From positions 2,852,001 through 2,916,000 of the forward strand of contig NC_068570.1 in assembly GCF_025698545.1 (NCBI RefSeq): a DNA stretch of 64,000 bases. The letters run 5' to 3'. A program made the position numbers and the translations under genes. Numbering within the stretch: the stretch's first letter is position 1; each line of letters begins with the position of its first letter. Of the stretch, positions 46,567 to 61,724 are shown piece after piece. The DNA comes from Gossypium raimondii. Its lineage: Eukaryota > Streptophyta > Magnoliopsida > Malvales > Malvaceae. The notes beneath the pieces are model-generated. The model saw nothing but the letters and a program-made list of their open reading frames with translations, made no database searches and was not told the DNA's origin.

Positions 46567-48680
46567 CTCTTTATTGTTACATATGTTGTATGTGATTCTA
46601 TGCCTTTAATTTTAATTATTTTTCAAATAATATTTTTTCAAGTTGTTAAATATAATTAAAATATATTAATTTAGTTAAAATTTAAATATTATAATAATAA
46701 ATTTTAAATAATAATTAAAGCACTTTTAATTAGCATAATTAATATAAAACAACATCATTCAAAACAATAACTAATTAGCATAATTAATATATATCAATTA
46801 TGTCACGTGTATTGCACATGAATATATGTATTTAATGTTAAAATGAAAATATTTTTCTATTATTCAATCTTTATTATTTTAGTCTCTAAAAATAATATAC
46901 ATAAAATAAATATTTAACTAAAAACACAATTAAACATAAAAACCTAGAACTACAGAAAAGAGTAAATTATAATATTAAATAAAAATAAAAATTAAATAAA
47001 ACAAATTTTAATAATCTATGATAAATACGAAAATATTTACACTAAATAATAAACACATTAAATACTTTTAATAATAATGATTAAAAATTATTGTTGAAAG
47101 TATTTTCAAGAATCTAAATTATTTAGAATAACTAATTATTCTAGATTATCATAATTTCGTTTTAAAAACAATTATAGTATATTGTTTTTAACTAGTAAAT
47201 CTAAATTAGATTATAAATCTTTTAATGTAATTTAAATAGATCTATATTATAATTAGCACATTTTTTACTGTAATCTAGTCCATTTTCCAACTAATAAATC
47301 TAAATTTATTATAATTTTCACAAATTTATTTTACTATTGCTATCGTATACTAATTCATTTTTAGACTTCTTCTTTATTTTTATTTAACTAAACCTAAATC
47401 TATAAGATAATTATCAAAACCTTTTTGTTATAATATATTTCTTTTTCAATTAATAAATTTAAATGTATTATAATTATCTTAAATTTTATTTTGACATAAC
47501 TATTATGATATATTTTTCCCACTTTTTAAACTTGATAATAATTTTTTTAAATGTTAATTTAGTAATATAATAAAAAATAAAGAGTATTTTTATTAGTTCA
47601 AAAGTTTTTAATATTTTTAAATAAAATCTTAAAATCATTTTACCTGCCTATTATATTTCTTTCTTTCTTTTTTTTTTTTTTTGAAGTTTTTTTAGATCTG
47701 TTTCAGGAGAAAAAAAAAAAGAGTCAAAATTTGAGTCTAACAGGTGACCTGTCACCAACCATAGAAGAGAAAAGCAGCAGTCAGCTCAGCCCTTAGCTGA
47801 TGGCCACCGAATAGAAAAATAAATAAATAGATAACAGAAAACAACTTTTTAGTGCATAATTTAGTGTTTGAGTAGTGGTACTGTACATATGTTTTTTTTC
47901 TTTGATAAAAATTATACATTTTAATACTTGAAGATAATTGTGTTAATTTTTAGTGTTTAATTCAAGTTTTAGAGTTTAATGAAAATTCATAATTAACTAA
48001 TAATATTAACAATTAATTTTCATCGATCAATGCTAAAATCAGAAATAAATCACATTTGTACTTAACAAATTAAACATAAATTTAAACAAATTCACAATTA
48101 ACATTAAATTCATTCTTTTAACAAAATCATAGAAAAAAATTTGAAACCTAATAATATTAGCAATTAATTTTCATCAAATCAACCCCAAACCTAAATTAAA
48201 TAATAAAAGGTTAACACACTTTTTCGGTATCAAAATATATAACTTTTATTAAATACATGTACCAAATAGGACAAAAATATAACACAGGTACCACATTAGA
48301 CAAAAATGTTCAACTTGAATACCAAATGATATATTACGTCAAACTAAAATTACTCAAAAATAAAAATAAAAGGTTTAATTCTGTTCAGTCCCATATTCTT
48401 TTGAACTTTAGAAATCTAGTTTTCTACTTTTAATTTAAAACATTTAATCTCTTTACATATCTAATTTAAAATTAAAATCCAATTAATAACAAGTACTAAT
48501 TGAGTTTTATTAAATTTGAATACGTGTTATCAATTATAGTTCAATTTTTAAATTAGATATCTAAATATTGAAATGTAACATATTCAAACTTAACGAAAAT
48601 CTATTAAAGGTGCTACCAATTCGACTTTTATTTTAAATCAAACAAGTAAACGAACAAATATTTTTGAAAAAAATAAAACA
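46567..48680. other. AT-rich intergenic, no gene seen
   Basis: Over 2 kb of AT-rich sequence with poly-T/poly-A runs (47667-47725) and a less AT-rich patch at 47735-47815 (GGTGACCTGTCACC, a 14-base palindrome, then CAGCAGTCAGCTCAGC). No reading frame of note on either strand. Confidence 0.5.
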
Positions 48681-48683
48681 ACA

Positions 48684-49070
48684 TTTGGTCTCTAAACTTT
48701 ACAACTTTTCTCAAGGTCTTTGAACATTTTTTGCCAATTAGTCTTGGAATTTGACAACTTTTTTCAGTTTAGTCGTTGAACTTGGATTCTAATGTTCTAT
48801 TCGTGAGTAATAACATGACACTCTAAAATTACGTCATGTCATCACATGAAAATTTAAATTTTATAAAAAATTTATTTTTTAATTTATAAATTGTCCCGGT
48901 AATAACGTTGCATGATTTTAGAATGTCATATCATCATACTTTAACAAAATCCAAGTTAATGGACCAAATTGAAAAAAATTGTAAAGTTCGATACTACAAT
49001 GGACCAAAATATTAAAGACCAAAATGTAAAATTTATCAAATTTAAGGATTAAATATTATTTTATCCCTTT
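48684..49070. mobile_element. TIR element (MITE)
   Basis: Left arm ACATTTGGTCTCTAAACTTT and right arm AAGACCAAAATGTAAAATTT (inverted), with inner pairs ACATGACACTCTAAAATTACG / CATGATTTTAGAATGTCAT. Ends approximate. Confidence 0.6.
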
Positions 49071-49084
49071 TGCTAATAAAATTG

Positions 49085-49436
49085 GATGAATTAAATTGGG
49101 ACAAATCTCAAATTTTCACGTGAACTTTGGTTTAATGTGCAATGTTATACAAGAACTTTAATTTTGTGCAATTTTATACATGGCATTTTTATTTTTTTAT
49201 TTGTTTCGATTTTCACATGCCCTTAACATTATTATCGATATATCATTTGATGTTTACGTAACACAAATAATTATACTTATCTAATATAAAAATAATTTTA
49301 GATGTTCATTTCTTTAAATGTGTAAAATTAAATAAAAACTAAAAGTTTATGTACACATTTGGATCAAAATCAAAGTTTAATGTGTATAATTGCACAAAAT
49401 TAAATTTCATGCATCAAATTGCACATTACCCAATTA
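49085..49436. mobile_element. TIR element (MITE)
   Basis: Left GAACTTTGGTTTAATGTGCAATG, right AATTGCACATTACCCAATT (inverted), with inner ACAAAATTAAATT/AATTTTGTGCA pairing. Ends approximate; its right edge abuts the next element. Confidence 0.6.
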
Positions 49437-49437
49437 A

Positions 49438-49996
49438 ATTTAGGGTAAGGCCACTAAACTAATAGTCAGTTTACGTTTTGATCACTCAACTTCAAAAAGT
49501 TACAAAACAGACACTGTACTATACAAAAGTTTCCATTTAAGTCTTTGAGTATAAATTCGTTGTTGTATGGAATTCGTTGTTCGCACTGCCTACAATAATT
49601 GAAAACTCTCATTCCCCTTCTACTCTATAATTTATTTTTTTATTAAACAAATTTAAACGTCGTGAATTTGTAAACTAAAATCCAAACAACTTTATTCTCC
49701 GATTTCTGACACTGACTGTCAGATCTACTTGGATTTAAGGTATATTCTTCTACTCATTGATGAGAACTGATCAACTATGCCAGCCGTCAAATAATCTTTC
49801 GGAGCTCGCTAGTAGAACTTTTTAAAAAAGAAAACTTAAGAGCCCAGTGACTTAAATAAAAACTTTCAAATTGTTTGGTGATTTAAATGAAAGTTTTTGA
49901 ATAGTTCAATGAACATTTTGTAATTTTTTGAAGTTGAATGACCAAAACATAAATTTACTAATAGTTTAGTGGCCATAAGTGTAATTTACCCTTAAA
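49438..49996. mobile_element. MULE-like TIR element near the CIPK8 promoter
   Basis: Left end TTAGGGTAAGGCCACTAAAC, right end (inverted) GTTTAGTGGCCATAAGTG...TTTACCCTTA; arms of roughly 130 bases, with a core (49560-49830) that is not inverted. A possible decayed 9-base duplication (TTAAATTTA / TTAAACCAA, 6 of 9). It ends about 430 bases before the CIPK8 start codon, so it may shape that promoter. Confidence 0.6.
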
Positions 49997-50426
49997 CCAA
50001 ATAAAAATTACCCCCTGTCTCCACCAAACGGTCAAAACCTAAAATCCCTCCGGCCTCCATTTGTTCCTAAGTTCTTTCGCCGTTTATTAAAATTCTACCT
50101 ATATTTTAGTGGCCGTACCCTTTTTTTTTTATTGAGATTTCTCTTTCTCAAAAAAAAAAAAATCTATATTCAGAATTATTATTAATTTATTTCTGTCCTG
50201 CATTTTTTGTACTGTTATAATTCTATAATTATTTAATTTATCAGGAAGTGGTAGCAATTTTAAATTCCAAAAAAGCTAAGAGATTTCCACTAACACGCTT
50301 TGGTTTTGAATATCTGCTTCTGGACCGAAAAGCTCTTCGCTTTTATCTTTTGATCTTTTTCTTTTCTTTGTTTGGCGAGAGAGAAAGTGGAATGCTAAGA
50401 CTGAAAAAATCGGAAGAAAATCAACG
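49997..50426 (+). promoter_or_regulatory. CIPK8 promoter and 5' leader
   Basis: From the MITE edge to the start codon. A TTTATCAG|GAAGTGG junction at 50244 could be a 5'-leader intron acceptor. No clear TATA box was found; TATTTAATTTAT at 50229 is a weak candidate. Confidence 0.35.
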
Positions 50427-53988
<3,562 letters not shown>

Positions 53989-54518
53989 CCTGTCATCCCA
54001 CAACATTGCCAGTATTTCAATGGCATATATGTTGTATTACAACCTTGAGGTCAACGGTACGACCAACTTGGCCCATGAAACTCCTCTCTTTGGCCCATGA
54101 GAAATAGGAAGCTGTAGTTTTTATTTATACCTTTTGGATGGATAGTGTTTGTAAAGCTCTCTTGTTTTTGATTCATAGCTTGTTTCCTTCAGTAAATGCC
54201 ATCTGTTGTAAAAATACTAGTCCACGAAGTACACAGAACATTTTAGGGTTGGCTTTACCTGGAAGTCTCTTGTCTTGGAGTTTGTATTGTGATTTGTGTG
54301 TAAGATGTTATATATTTATAAAATTTTGACCCGTTAATAATTCATGTTTTTGGTATATTCATTGTTATGTTCGTATCGGAATCAAAATTACCTAGTTTAG
54401 TTTACCCTTTGGAATATTCATGAATATCATAGACAAAAGAATTTGCATGAAATGTCATTAATTCAACCTTCGTACACTGGGGGGAAAAAATGAAATGATG
54501 AAAAGCTGCCCTAACTCA
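53989..54518. other. Convergent 3' ends of CIPK8 and PPR gene
   Basis: 530 bases holding the 3' untranslated regions of both genes. AATAA-like signals and AT-rich text on the plus strand occur at 54310-54345 (AATAATTCATG), on the minus side near 54495. No further gene. Confidence 0.5.
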
Positions 54519-56925
54519 TCAAAGTAAACCCCCATAATCCCCACAAGAACACTGCCCGTTCACAAATTTATGGAGCCGTTTGCTATCCCTAATGATGATT
54601 TCCCTTGCATTAAGTGAAGAAATAGCCTTCATAAAATTATGGCAACCCCTGCACATGCTTATATTCTTAATGATTCGTATTGGTGCAGCATTAGGCATGT
54701 TCAATAACCCAAATGCTACAGCCAATTTCTCACTATGTTGAACATTTGAAGGTAATGTTTTCCCCTCTTCTTCTTCTACTTCAAGTAACTCAAAACTTTC
54801 AAGTGATTGATATCCAACAAGACTCTTTGCTTTATCAAGTAATTGATCCAAGTAGTCATACATCTCAGCTCCGTACGCTTGCCTCTCGTCGGGTTTGAAC
54901 GAATAGACCCTGTCATGAATACTAATCCAGCTCCAATCCATTAACTTTTTAAGTCTCTTCTCTTTCATCAGTTCCTGTACTTTCGAAACATCTTCCCATC
55001 TGTCTGCGGATTTGTACATATTCAACAGCAAGAGACAAGTCTCGGTATTTTTCGGCTTCAGTTCGAGTAACTTTTCAGCAACATAAAAACCCAATTCAGT
55101 ATTGCCATCTCTTTTGCATCCTGCAAGCAATAGAGACCATATATACTCATTGGGAGGAAAATCCATCTTCTTGATCACAACAAAAGCTTCGTTTAATAAT
55201 CCCAACCTCACAAACATGTCAATTAAGCATGAATAATGGTCCATAACAGGCTTGATCTTAAAATCCTTTTGCATCGTCTCGAAATACCCAAGTGCTTCAT
55301 TTACCATACCGGCATGAGCACATGCCGATAAAACACCGACAAAGGTTACCTGGTTCGGTCTTACTCCCATCAGTCTCATATCCTCAAATAGTTGCAGTGC
55401 TTGTTGAGTTTGCCCATTTTGTGCAAAAGCAGCAATCATTGAAGTCCATGATATCAATGTTCTAGCAGACATCTCCCGAAAAGCTTTGCTTGCTCTCTCA
55501 ATGCTTCCACATTTGTTATACATATTAACCAATGCAGTTCCCACTATCATATCAGACAGATGCCCAGTTTTAAGTGTCTGAGCATGAACCTGCTCCCCTT
55601 GTTCTAAAGCGAACATCTTACTACAAACAGTTAAAATACTCGAGAAGGAATATATATCCGGTTTGAATCCGGAGTTATTCAATTTCGAGAAAACGTTGAG
55701 AGCCTCAGTTCCATTACAGTAAGCTGAAAGATCATCCTTTGCTAGTTCCATCATTTCACCATAGCCAGCAATTATCGAATTCATCGTAACCAAACTCATG
55801 TCTTCCATACCATTGAACAGCCGTAGTGCTTCACCGAACCGCCCACATCTGAGATACAAATACATGATAGAGTTCCTTATTCTGAGGTTTGGTTCATATC
55901 CTAGTTTAATGCTTAAACAATGAACTTGTACCCCAAAGCTCAAAGATAGCATTGTACAACACATACTCAAAACACTTGTCAAAGTGAATTCATTAGGTTC
56001 AACATTATCAGCAAGCATCTCAGTGAAGAATCTCAATCCCTTTAGAGCTTTACTATTATCTCCACAAGCACAAATAACAGCAGTCCATGAAACTACATTC
56101 TTTTCACCAATCTTTAGAAAAGCCTTAATAGCAGAATCCAAGTTTGCACATTTGGAGTATAAGCTACAAAGTGAGTTCCCAACACTTGTGTCGTGATCAA
56201 TATGGTATTTAATACTGTATCCATGGATTTGTTTCCCTAATTCAACAGAGTTTATTGCAGAACATGCATTTAAAGCAATTCCCAGAGTATAATTCGTCGG
56301 AAAAGACCCGAATTCGAGCATCTCTTGGAAAACAGAAATGGCAACATCTGATTGATCATTATGAACATAGCCTGTCATCAAAGTTGTCCAAGCAACAACA
56401 TTTCTTCTAGGTAACTTGTTAAAAACTTTTTGAGCATTTTCCATGGATCCACATTTGGCATAAACATTGACAAGGAATGTCATTACAAACACATCTTGAT
56501 GAGTTCCAGTCTTGATGATATGAGAATGAAATTTTTGAGCCCCCGAAAACGAAGTCCTCTCAATGCATTCTTGCAAAAGAGGGACATAACAAGATGTTTC
56601 AATCTTTGAACCATCTGTTATGACTGATAGTGATTCTTGGAAGTTCAGAGACTCTGATGGGGTAGATGTTTGACTCTTGGGATAAGATAGACTTGGACTC
56701 TGAGAAAATCAATATGCAACTTAGCATCAATGCATATAAATAACAAAACCCATTTCTTGTAAACTTATATTGAAAATTGAGAATTTTAAATACCCAGAAA
56801 AGAGAAAAAAGAACTTGTGTTGCTTTGAATACCTTACGTGTTAAAAGAGAAACGGTGGAGTGCTTTGTGGAGTCTGGTTCGAGCTTGAGAGTGCCGGTGC
56901 TAGCAAATGAAGGGAAAGAAGCCAT
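54519..56925 (-). CDS. PLS-class pentatricopeptide protein with E/DYW-like end
   Basis: 757 residues in two exons, 56925-56833 (31 residues, MASFPSFASTGTLKLE..., Ser/Thr-rich and transit-peptide-like) and 56699-54519; the intron (133 bases) is GT-AG, phase 0. The intronless-looking ATG at 56576 is internal, because the open frame runs upstream to the CTCAG acceptor. About a dozen PPR units follow (for example VVAWTTLMTGYVHNDQSD and LISWTSMIAAFAQNGQTQ), then E/E+ motifs and a DYW-like domain. HSEKLAVAFGLL and CRGCHNFMKAIS supply the His-Glu and Cys-Cys of the putative cytidine deaminase. It ends CSCGDYGGLL instead of ending in DYW. Known role of the class: site-specific C-to-U editing or RNA maturation in plastids or mitochondria; the target is not predictable by eye. 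Confidence 0.92.
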
Positions 56926-58778
56926 GGAGAAAGGTGGGACAGATGGTATAAATGTTATGAATAAAATGAAGACGCATTTTGTACATCACCTGTTACGTTA
57001 TCCTAATTCCTATCTACTTTTGTGTGGGATAAGTGTGAGGCAAATAGTGGACCTCCAATCAACATTTCTACTCCATAACTCTTTAAATAAAATATTCTTC
57101 GTTCAATGGAATTTAGTCCAAAAAAATTAAAATTTTTATTTCAGAAAATTAGTCTTTTTATATTTCTAATTTAAAAAAAAAGTAAATTTAATTATTAATT
57201 TTGTTAAAATTAATATTCATTGTAATTTTTTATACATGATTATCAAGTGAGTATATTTTTATTTGAAATATCACACAAATGAATTTAACAAAATAATTTT
57301 TGTTATTTGGTTATTTTAATCCCAGTAATTTTTTAATTTTAAAATTTTAATCCTAATCAACTAATAACGATTAAATTTATTAAATTAAATTTTATTATTT
57401 CAAAATTTGATATTAAAAGCATACTATTATATATATAATGCTATACCACGTTTCTTACACTAGTTAATTAACTTAACAAATTGTTATTTATGTCAATATT
57501 AAAATTTAATTTAAAAATTTAAAAAGTACAGGAACTAATAATGATCCAATTAGAAAATATTTATTAAGGTTGGATTTGGATGGGCAATGCATTTATCTGC
57601 AGTTAATATAAAAATAGTGGTGACAATGATAATAGATATTATAGTGATCATTGTAACGTAAAATAAAAAGTAAACTAAATATCTTGTATCGTATCTCACC
57701 CTAAATTTATAACTTTGCCCATTATAAAAGACTCATAATAAAATTTAATTAGACGAATTCAACCAAAATTAAAATTTTAAAATTCAATTAAAAAAACATT
57801 TCTCCAAATTTCTTTCCCGGTCATTTTGCCCAATAAAGAAAAAAGGGTATGTTGTTCTCAAAAGTAGGTTTACAAAATGCTAATAATAGCTCACAATTTG
57901 CTTTTTTATTTTTAAATTTTCCTTTTCCCTTTAACTAAACTGATTGTGTTTTACATGTGACTACCTGTTGAAGGTCGAAGCCGTCATGTTGACCTCGAAG
58001 AAAGTGTTTTTTTGTAATTAAGCCAGTCCAAATCAAATTATTATTTCATAATAATTAATAATAATTTTATTTAATTTTAATTATGTAAATATATATATTA
58101 ATAAAATATTTTTTAATATCTAATAAACAGCAAATCCCCACCTATATGTCAAATCAAAAGCATAAATATAACTTTTCTTTCAAAATGGTGTAAAAAATTA
58201 TTGCCCCATATGGCTTTTCACTATAACTCCCCAAATGTATCTACCCCATATATATTTGTATATATTACTATTGTAAGTTAATTAGAAATTAGTCTTATTT
58301 TATAAAATAAATTATTTGATTTTAAAATTATTTCATCTTTTATATATTTTATATAAAATATATACTTCAGATATTATAGTTTTTAACGTCTTAAATATTT
58401 TTGAATTACTTTTTATAAATATATTTATTACATAATTATTTTTCATTTTAGGTGTGTCATAATCTAGTAAATTATAAATTCCTCGTTATCTACTAATTAT
58501 AAAATTATATTTTTTATTAAAAAAAAGTAATCAATTGATGCTTAGTTCAGTGGTTGGTATTGATATTATTGTCAATGTAAAAGGACATGAATTTGAGCGC
58601 AGTGAATATCTTTCTGCTTACGAGTTTAGGAGAAGACATGAATAGTTGATGATCTAATTTTCTTTTTTAAAGATATATGACCTTAAATTTCAATTCAATT
58701 ATTAAATTATCAAAATATTTTTATTTTAAATATTATTGTTGTTGTTATTATTATTATAATAGAGGACACTAGGTGGTG
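56926..58778. other. AT-rich intergenic; MITE and SINE-like pieces
   Basis: PPR promoter at the left end, then AT-rich text with MITE-like fragments around 57105-57560 (GAATTTAGTCCAAAAAAAT, TTAGTCTTTTTATATTTC; half of the family at 46226). A SINE-like copy lies at 58548-58640 and a (TTATTA)n run at 58735-58760. No gene. Confidence 0.5.
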
Positions 58779-59160
58779 TTATTTTACAAAAAGAAAAAGG
58801 GTAATGGAAACAGAAACAAAAACAAAAAAAAATACAGACACAAAAACAAAACATGACCCTTCGTATAAGGTTACTACTTTATTTGCTAATCCCTTCGATT
58901 TTGTCTTCAACAATAAGAGCCTATAAGAGAACTGTAATAAATAGCCGAAACAATCAACCTTACAGTAGCATGGTGGCTGCTGCTCACCACAGTGTCCAAA
59001 CACAGCCCTTGAACATGTTCCAGGCTGTTACCTGGGGTCTGCTTAGTTCCACCCAAAAGTATCTTTTTCATCCCTTTTATTATCAAACTATACTTTGCTC
59101 TCAACTGGTTCATCCATGGAGCTTGTGCTTTCACAGTTGAAACCTATCATGCAATATATG
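58779..59160. other. Less AT-rich island, possible unrecognised exon or 3' UTR
   Basis: 58850-59160 is clearly more mixed in base composition than its neighbours and has overlapping open frames on both strands (58853-59140 plus, 58907-59134 minus). Neither shows a motif I know. It could be the extended 3' untranslated region of the minus-strand gene at 59441-59737, or a non-coding transcript. Not called a gene. Confidence 0.4.
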
Positions 59161-59440
59161 CCTACTGCTGCTACCTTATATTTCACATTGACCATGCAAG
59201 GAACATGTTCACTGTATTAGATTCATTTGAAAAGTTTTCAACATCTTTTTCCCTTTATTAACACTTTTCTCGATAAGAAATGGAAACAAAAAGAAAAGGA
59301 ACTAAGAAAAATATCATGTTTCTATATATATTTTTTCCTTTTCTGCATATAAAAGGCTCAAAAAACCATTAATCTAAAGCACTATACACATACAGCAAAA
59401 ACATGAAAGTTCTTCAGTGCTTCACCTCCAAAGACATTTT

Positions 59441-59737
59441 TCACTTGTCCGTAACTGATCTTGATGAAGGAGCAGCATATCTAGAAGAAAATCCATGATA
59501 AAGAGCACCCTCTGGGTCATCATCACCATAGCCATCATCAAAGTTTTGAGCATAGCTTAAAGGGTCATACTTAAAGCCACCAACAGGTCTGGGTCGCTTT
59601 GCCCTAAAAGCTGCTGTTATGCTATGCCCCAAACTCCTTATTTTCCTCTTTGTCCAAGGAAGCTTTAGCTTGAGACGACCCCAACAAGAAAGCAACTGTT
59701 CTTCATTAGGTGATAGTGATGATGAACTTCTCTCCAT
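59441..59737 (-). CDS. Small plant-specific protein, Ser-rich N-terminus
   Basis: 98 residues, single exon, from ATG at 59737 (MERSSSSLSPNEEQLLSCWG). An upstream in-frame ATG at 59794 would add 19 residues (MLSSSF...). The middle is basic (RLKLKLPWTKRKIRSL), followed by RPVGGFKYDPLSYAQNFDDG, an acidic GDDDPEG and FSSRYAAPSS near the end. The pattern 'WGRLKLKLPW...GGFKYDPLSYAQNFD...YAAPSS' is one I recall from uncharacterised stress-responsive small plant proteins. No signal peptide or membrane segment is visible. Function unknown. A TATA box (TATATA near 59888-59893, minus strand) lies about 150 bases upstream, supporting a real gene. Confidence 0.8.
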   Translation of the reverse strand: MERSSSSLSPNEEQLLSCWGRLKLKLPWTKRKIRSLGHSITAAFRAKRPRPVGGFKYDPLSYAQNFDDGYGDDDPEGALYHGFSSRYAAPSSRSVTDK

Positions 59738-59885
59738 GGTTTTTGAACCCTTTTTAAAATCAACTTTATTGATTCTAAACGATGAAGAAAGCAAAAATGT
59801 TTTTTTGTTTATGAAAGGGGATTTGGGGTCTCTGGTTTTTTAGTGTGTGGTGGAGACGAAGGGCATTGGTACCACAAAGGAATCA

Positions 59886-59896
59886 GTATATAGGAA
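59886..59896 (-). promoter_or_regulatory. TATA box of small protein gene
   Basis: Minus strand CCTATATACTG, about 150 bases before the 59737 ATG. Confidence 0.5.
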
Positions 59897-59942
59897 AAAG
59901 TTGTTCTCCTTTTGGGTTTTATGAGAACAAATAAGGACAAAG

Positions 59943-60330
59943 GAAAAAAATGGGTTAAAATATGTAACAAGTCTCTCTACTTTTCAAAAAAATTAGAATT
60001 TAGTCCTTATATTTTTATTTTCAAAAATTTAATTTATTTACTTTTCAATTTTTAATTTTAAATTTTCAAATATCAGGTGCAACTATTAATACTATTAAAT
60101 TGTTTTTTATTACATTTGTTAACGTGACATTTTAAAATTTAAAAAATATTTACTTGTTAGCCATACAATTAAAAAATACTTGTAATAATCTAAATTTAAC
60201 AAAAATAATAATAATATTAACCTTTGGATCTGGATTCAAAATAAAGAGACAGATCTCTTGAAAATAAAATTACAAGGATTTAATTCAAAAAATTTAAAAA
60301 GTACGGTGACTTATATCATATTTTATCCCA
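59943..60330. mobile_element. MITE related to 46226-46557
   Basis: Left GGGTTAAAATATGTAACAAGTC..AATTAGAATTTAGTCCTT; right inverted (GACTTATATCATATTTTATCCC) with shared inner text (AACTATTAATACTATTAAATT; TTAACCTTTGGATC). Ends approximate. Confidence 0.6.
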
Positions 60331-60379
60331 AAAAAAGTGCGAGTGAGAGTGAGAAACAATGCAAACAAGGAATCTAGGG

Positions 60380-60412
60380 TCAGAGAGAGAGAGAGAGAGA
60401 GTGTGTGTGTGA
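60380..60412. repeat. Compound microsatellite (GA)n(GT)n
   Basis: CAGAGAGAGAGAGAGAGAGA followed by GTGTGTGTGTG. Confidence 0.9.
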
Positions 60413-61229
60413 AGAAAGAATAATTTGTCGTCATTCATTTTTGCCAAAATGGAAACGTTATACATTGATGGTGTAATAAATTTGCACCATCTGATACGCT
60501 GTTGTGTCTAGAGCTGTATATAGTTGAGTTTCTTCTAACAACGAAACAACTCTATAAAACAAACAAACAAACAAAAAGAAACCGAAAATTGGATGTTGGA
60601 GTCATGTTTTAAATGATCATAGCTATGCCTATGAGATTCCCCATCAATCTTTATTAAGTTTCTCATTCTGGGATTTTCTTTTCTTTTTTTCATTTTGATT
60701 ACGAAAAACAAAACAAAACAGCTCGGAAAGGACATTAAAAATTGGAAGCTTTTTAAAGTGAGAATATCCTCAAATACATGGCTGATGCCATTAGCCTTAT
60801 CCTTGGAGTTTGGATTAAGGTAAAGGAGCAAGGAAATTTCCCTTAAATTGTTTGATTTTTGTTTAATAAATAAAAATATTTATTTTTGTCTTTTTAACAT
60901 TTTATATAAACATTTTGTGAAAGGGTATATTTGAAAAATATATATTTCAACAATTTTTTATTTTATCATCCAAATAAAATATACAAGTTATTAGTATACC
61001 AACAAAAAAAGTAATTTAACTCCTAAAAACAACCTATTGGTCTATTAACCAAAGACGTTATAGGGATTGTTTGCTTGTGGTGTGTGTTGATATATAATAA
61101 TTTGATCCTGTAAGTAATGTGTAAGTTATCTCTAAAACAAAATTTAAAAAAAACTGTTATATATCAATTAAGAACACATGATAGTGTATGAAATTCAAAA
61201 ATTCCAATATTAATATATCAAATAATTAT
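60413..61229. other. Intergenic, no gene seen
   Basis: AT-rich with no supported coding region. The 98-codon minus-strand frame at 60535-60831 has no motif. No TIR boundary was settled. Confidence 0.45.
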
Positions 61230-61615
61230 TCATGTAGTATAAGCATCATGGAGGCTCTTGTATTAGGAGGTAGATCGCATTTTGCCCCCTCTACTAAAAA
61301 AATAAGAAATTAATTTTTGTACGTTAAATCAAAGAGTAAATTGATCCTTTCTGTTAGTAATTTTATCCATTTATATTATTAAAAACTAGCGTGACTAATG
61401 GGATAATCAAACAATGGCATGACATGCCACTTATACCTCATGTTGATGTATGATGATTAGTTTTTAACTGTAAAAATAGATGAAATTTTTAATAGAAAGA
61501 TCAATTTACTTTTTGATCTAACATATAAGGATTGGTTTACCAATTTATTGAATAAATGAGATAAAATGTAATTCGACTCCTAATATAAAAATCTCCATAA
61601 TGTTTTTACTGTATT
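61230..61615. mobile_element. MITE, family copy 2 of 3
   Basis: Matches 42829-43215: arms TAAGCATCATGGAGGCTC and, inverted, AAAATCTCCATAATG; inner GTTAAATCAAAGAGTAAATTGATC and TTTACTTTTTGATCTAACAT; core GACATGCCACTTATACCTCATG. Confidence 0.65.
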
Positions 61616-61724
61616 TTGATAACAATTATTATTTATACACATAATTTACTTTTTTCTAACCATTTCTCGTGTACTTCCTTTTCCTTATCCAAGCATCCAA
61701 ACATAGGGGTAAAAAACATGGGTG

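Noticed and set aside
56599..56925. Separate 108-residue protein upstream of the PPR gene
   Set aside because: Its first 31 residues are exon 1 of the PPR gene; the rest is intron and a wrong frame.
60535..60831. 98-codon minus-strand frame
   Set aside because: Low-complexity hydrophobic/basic text and no related sequence recognised.
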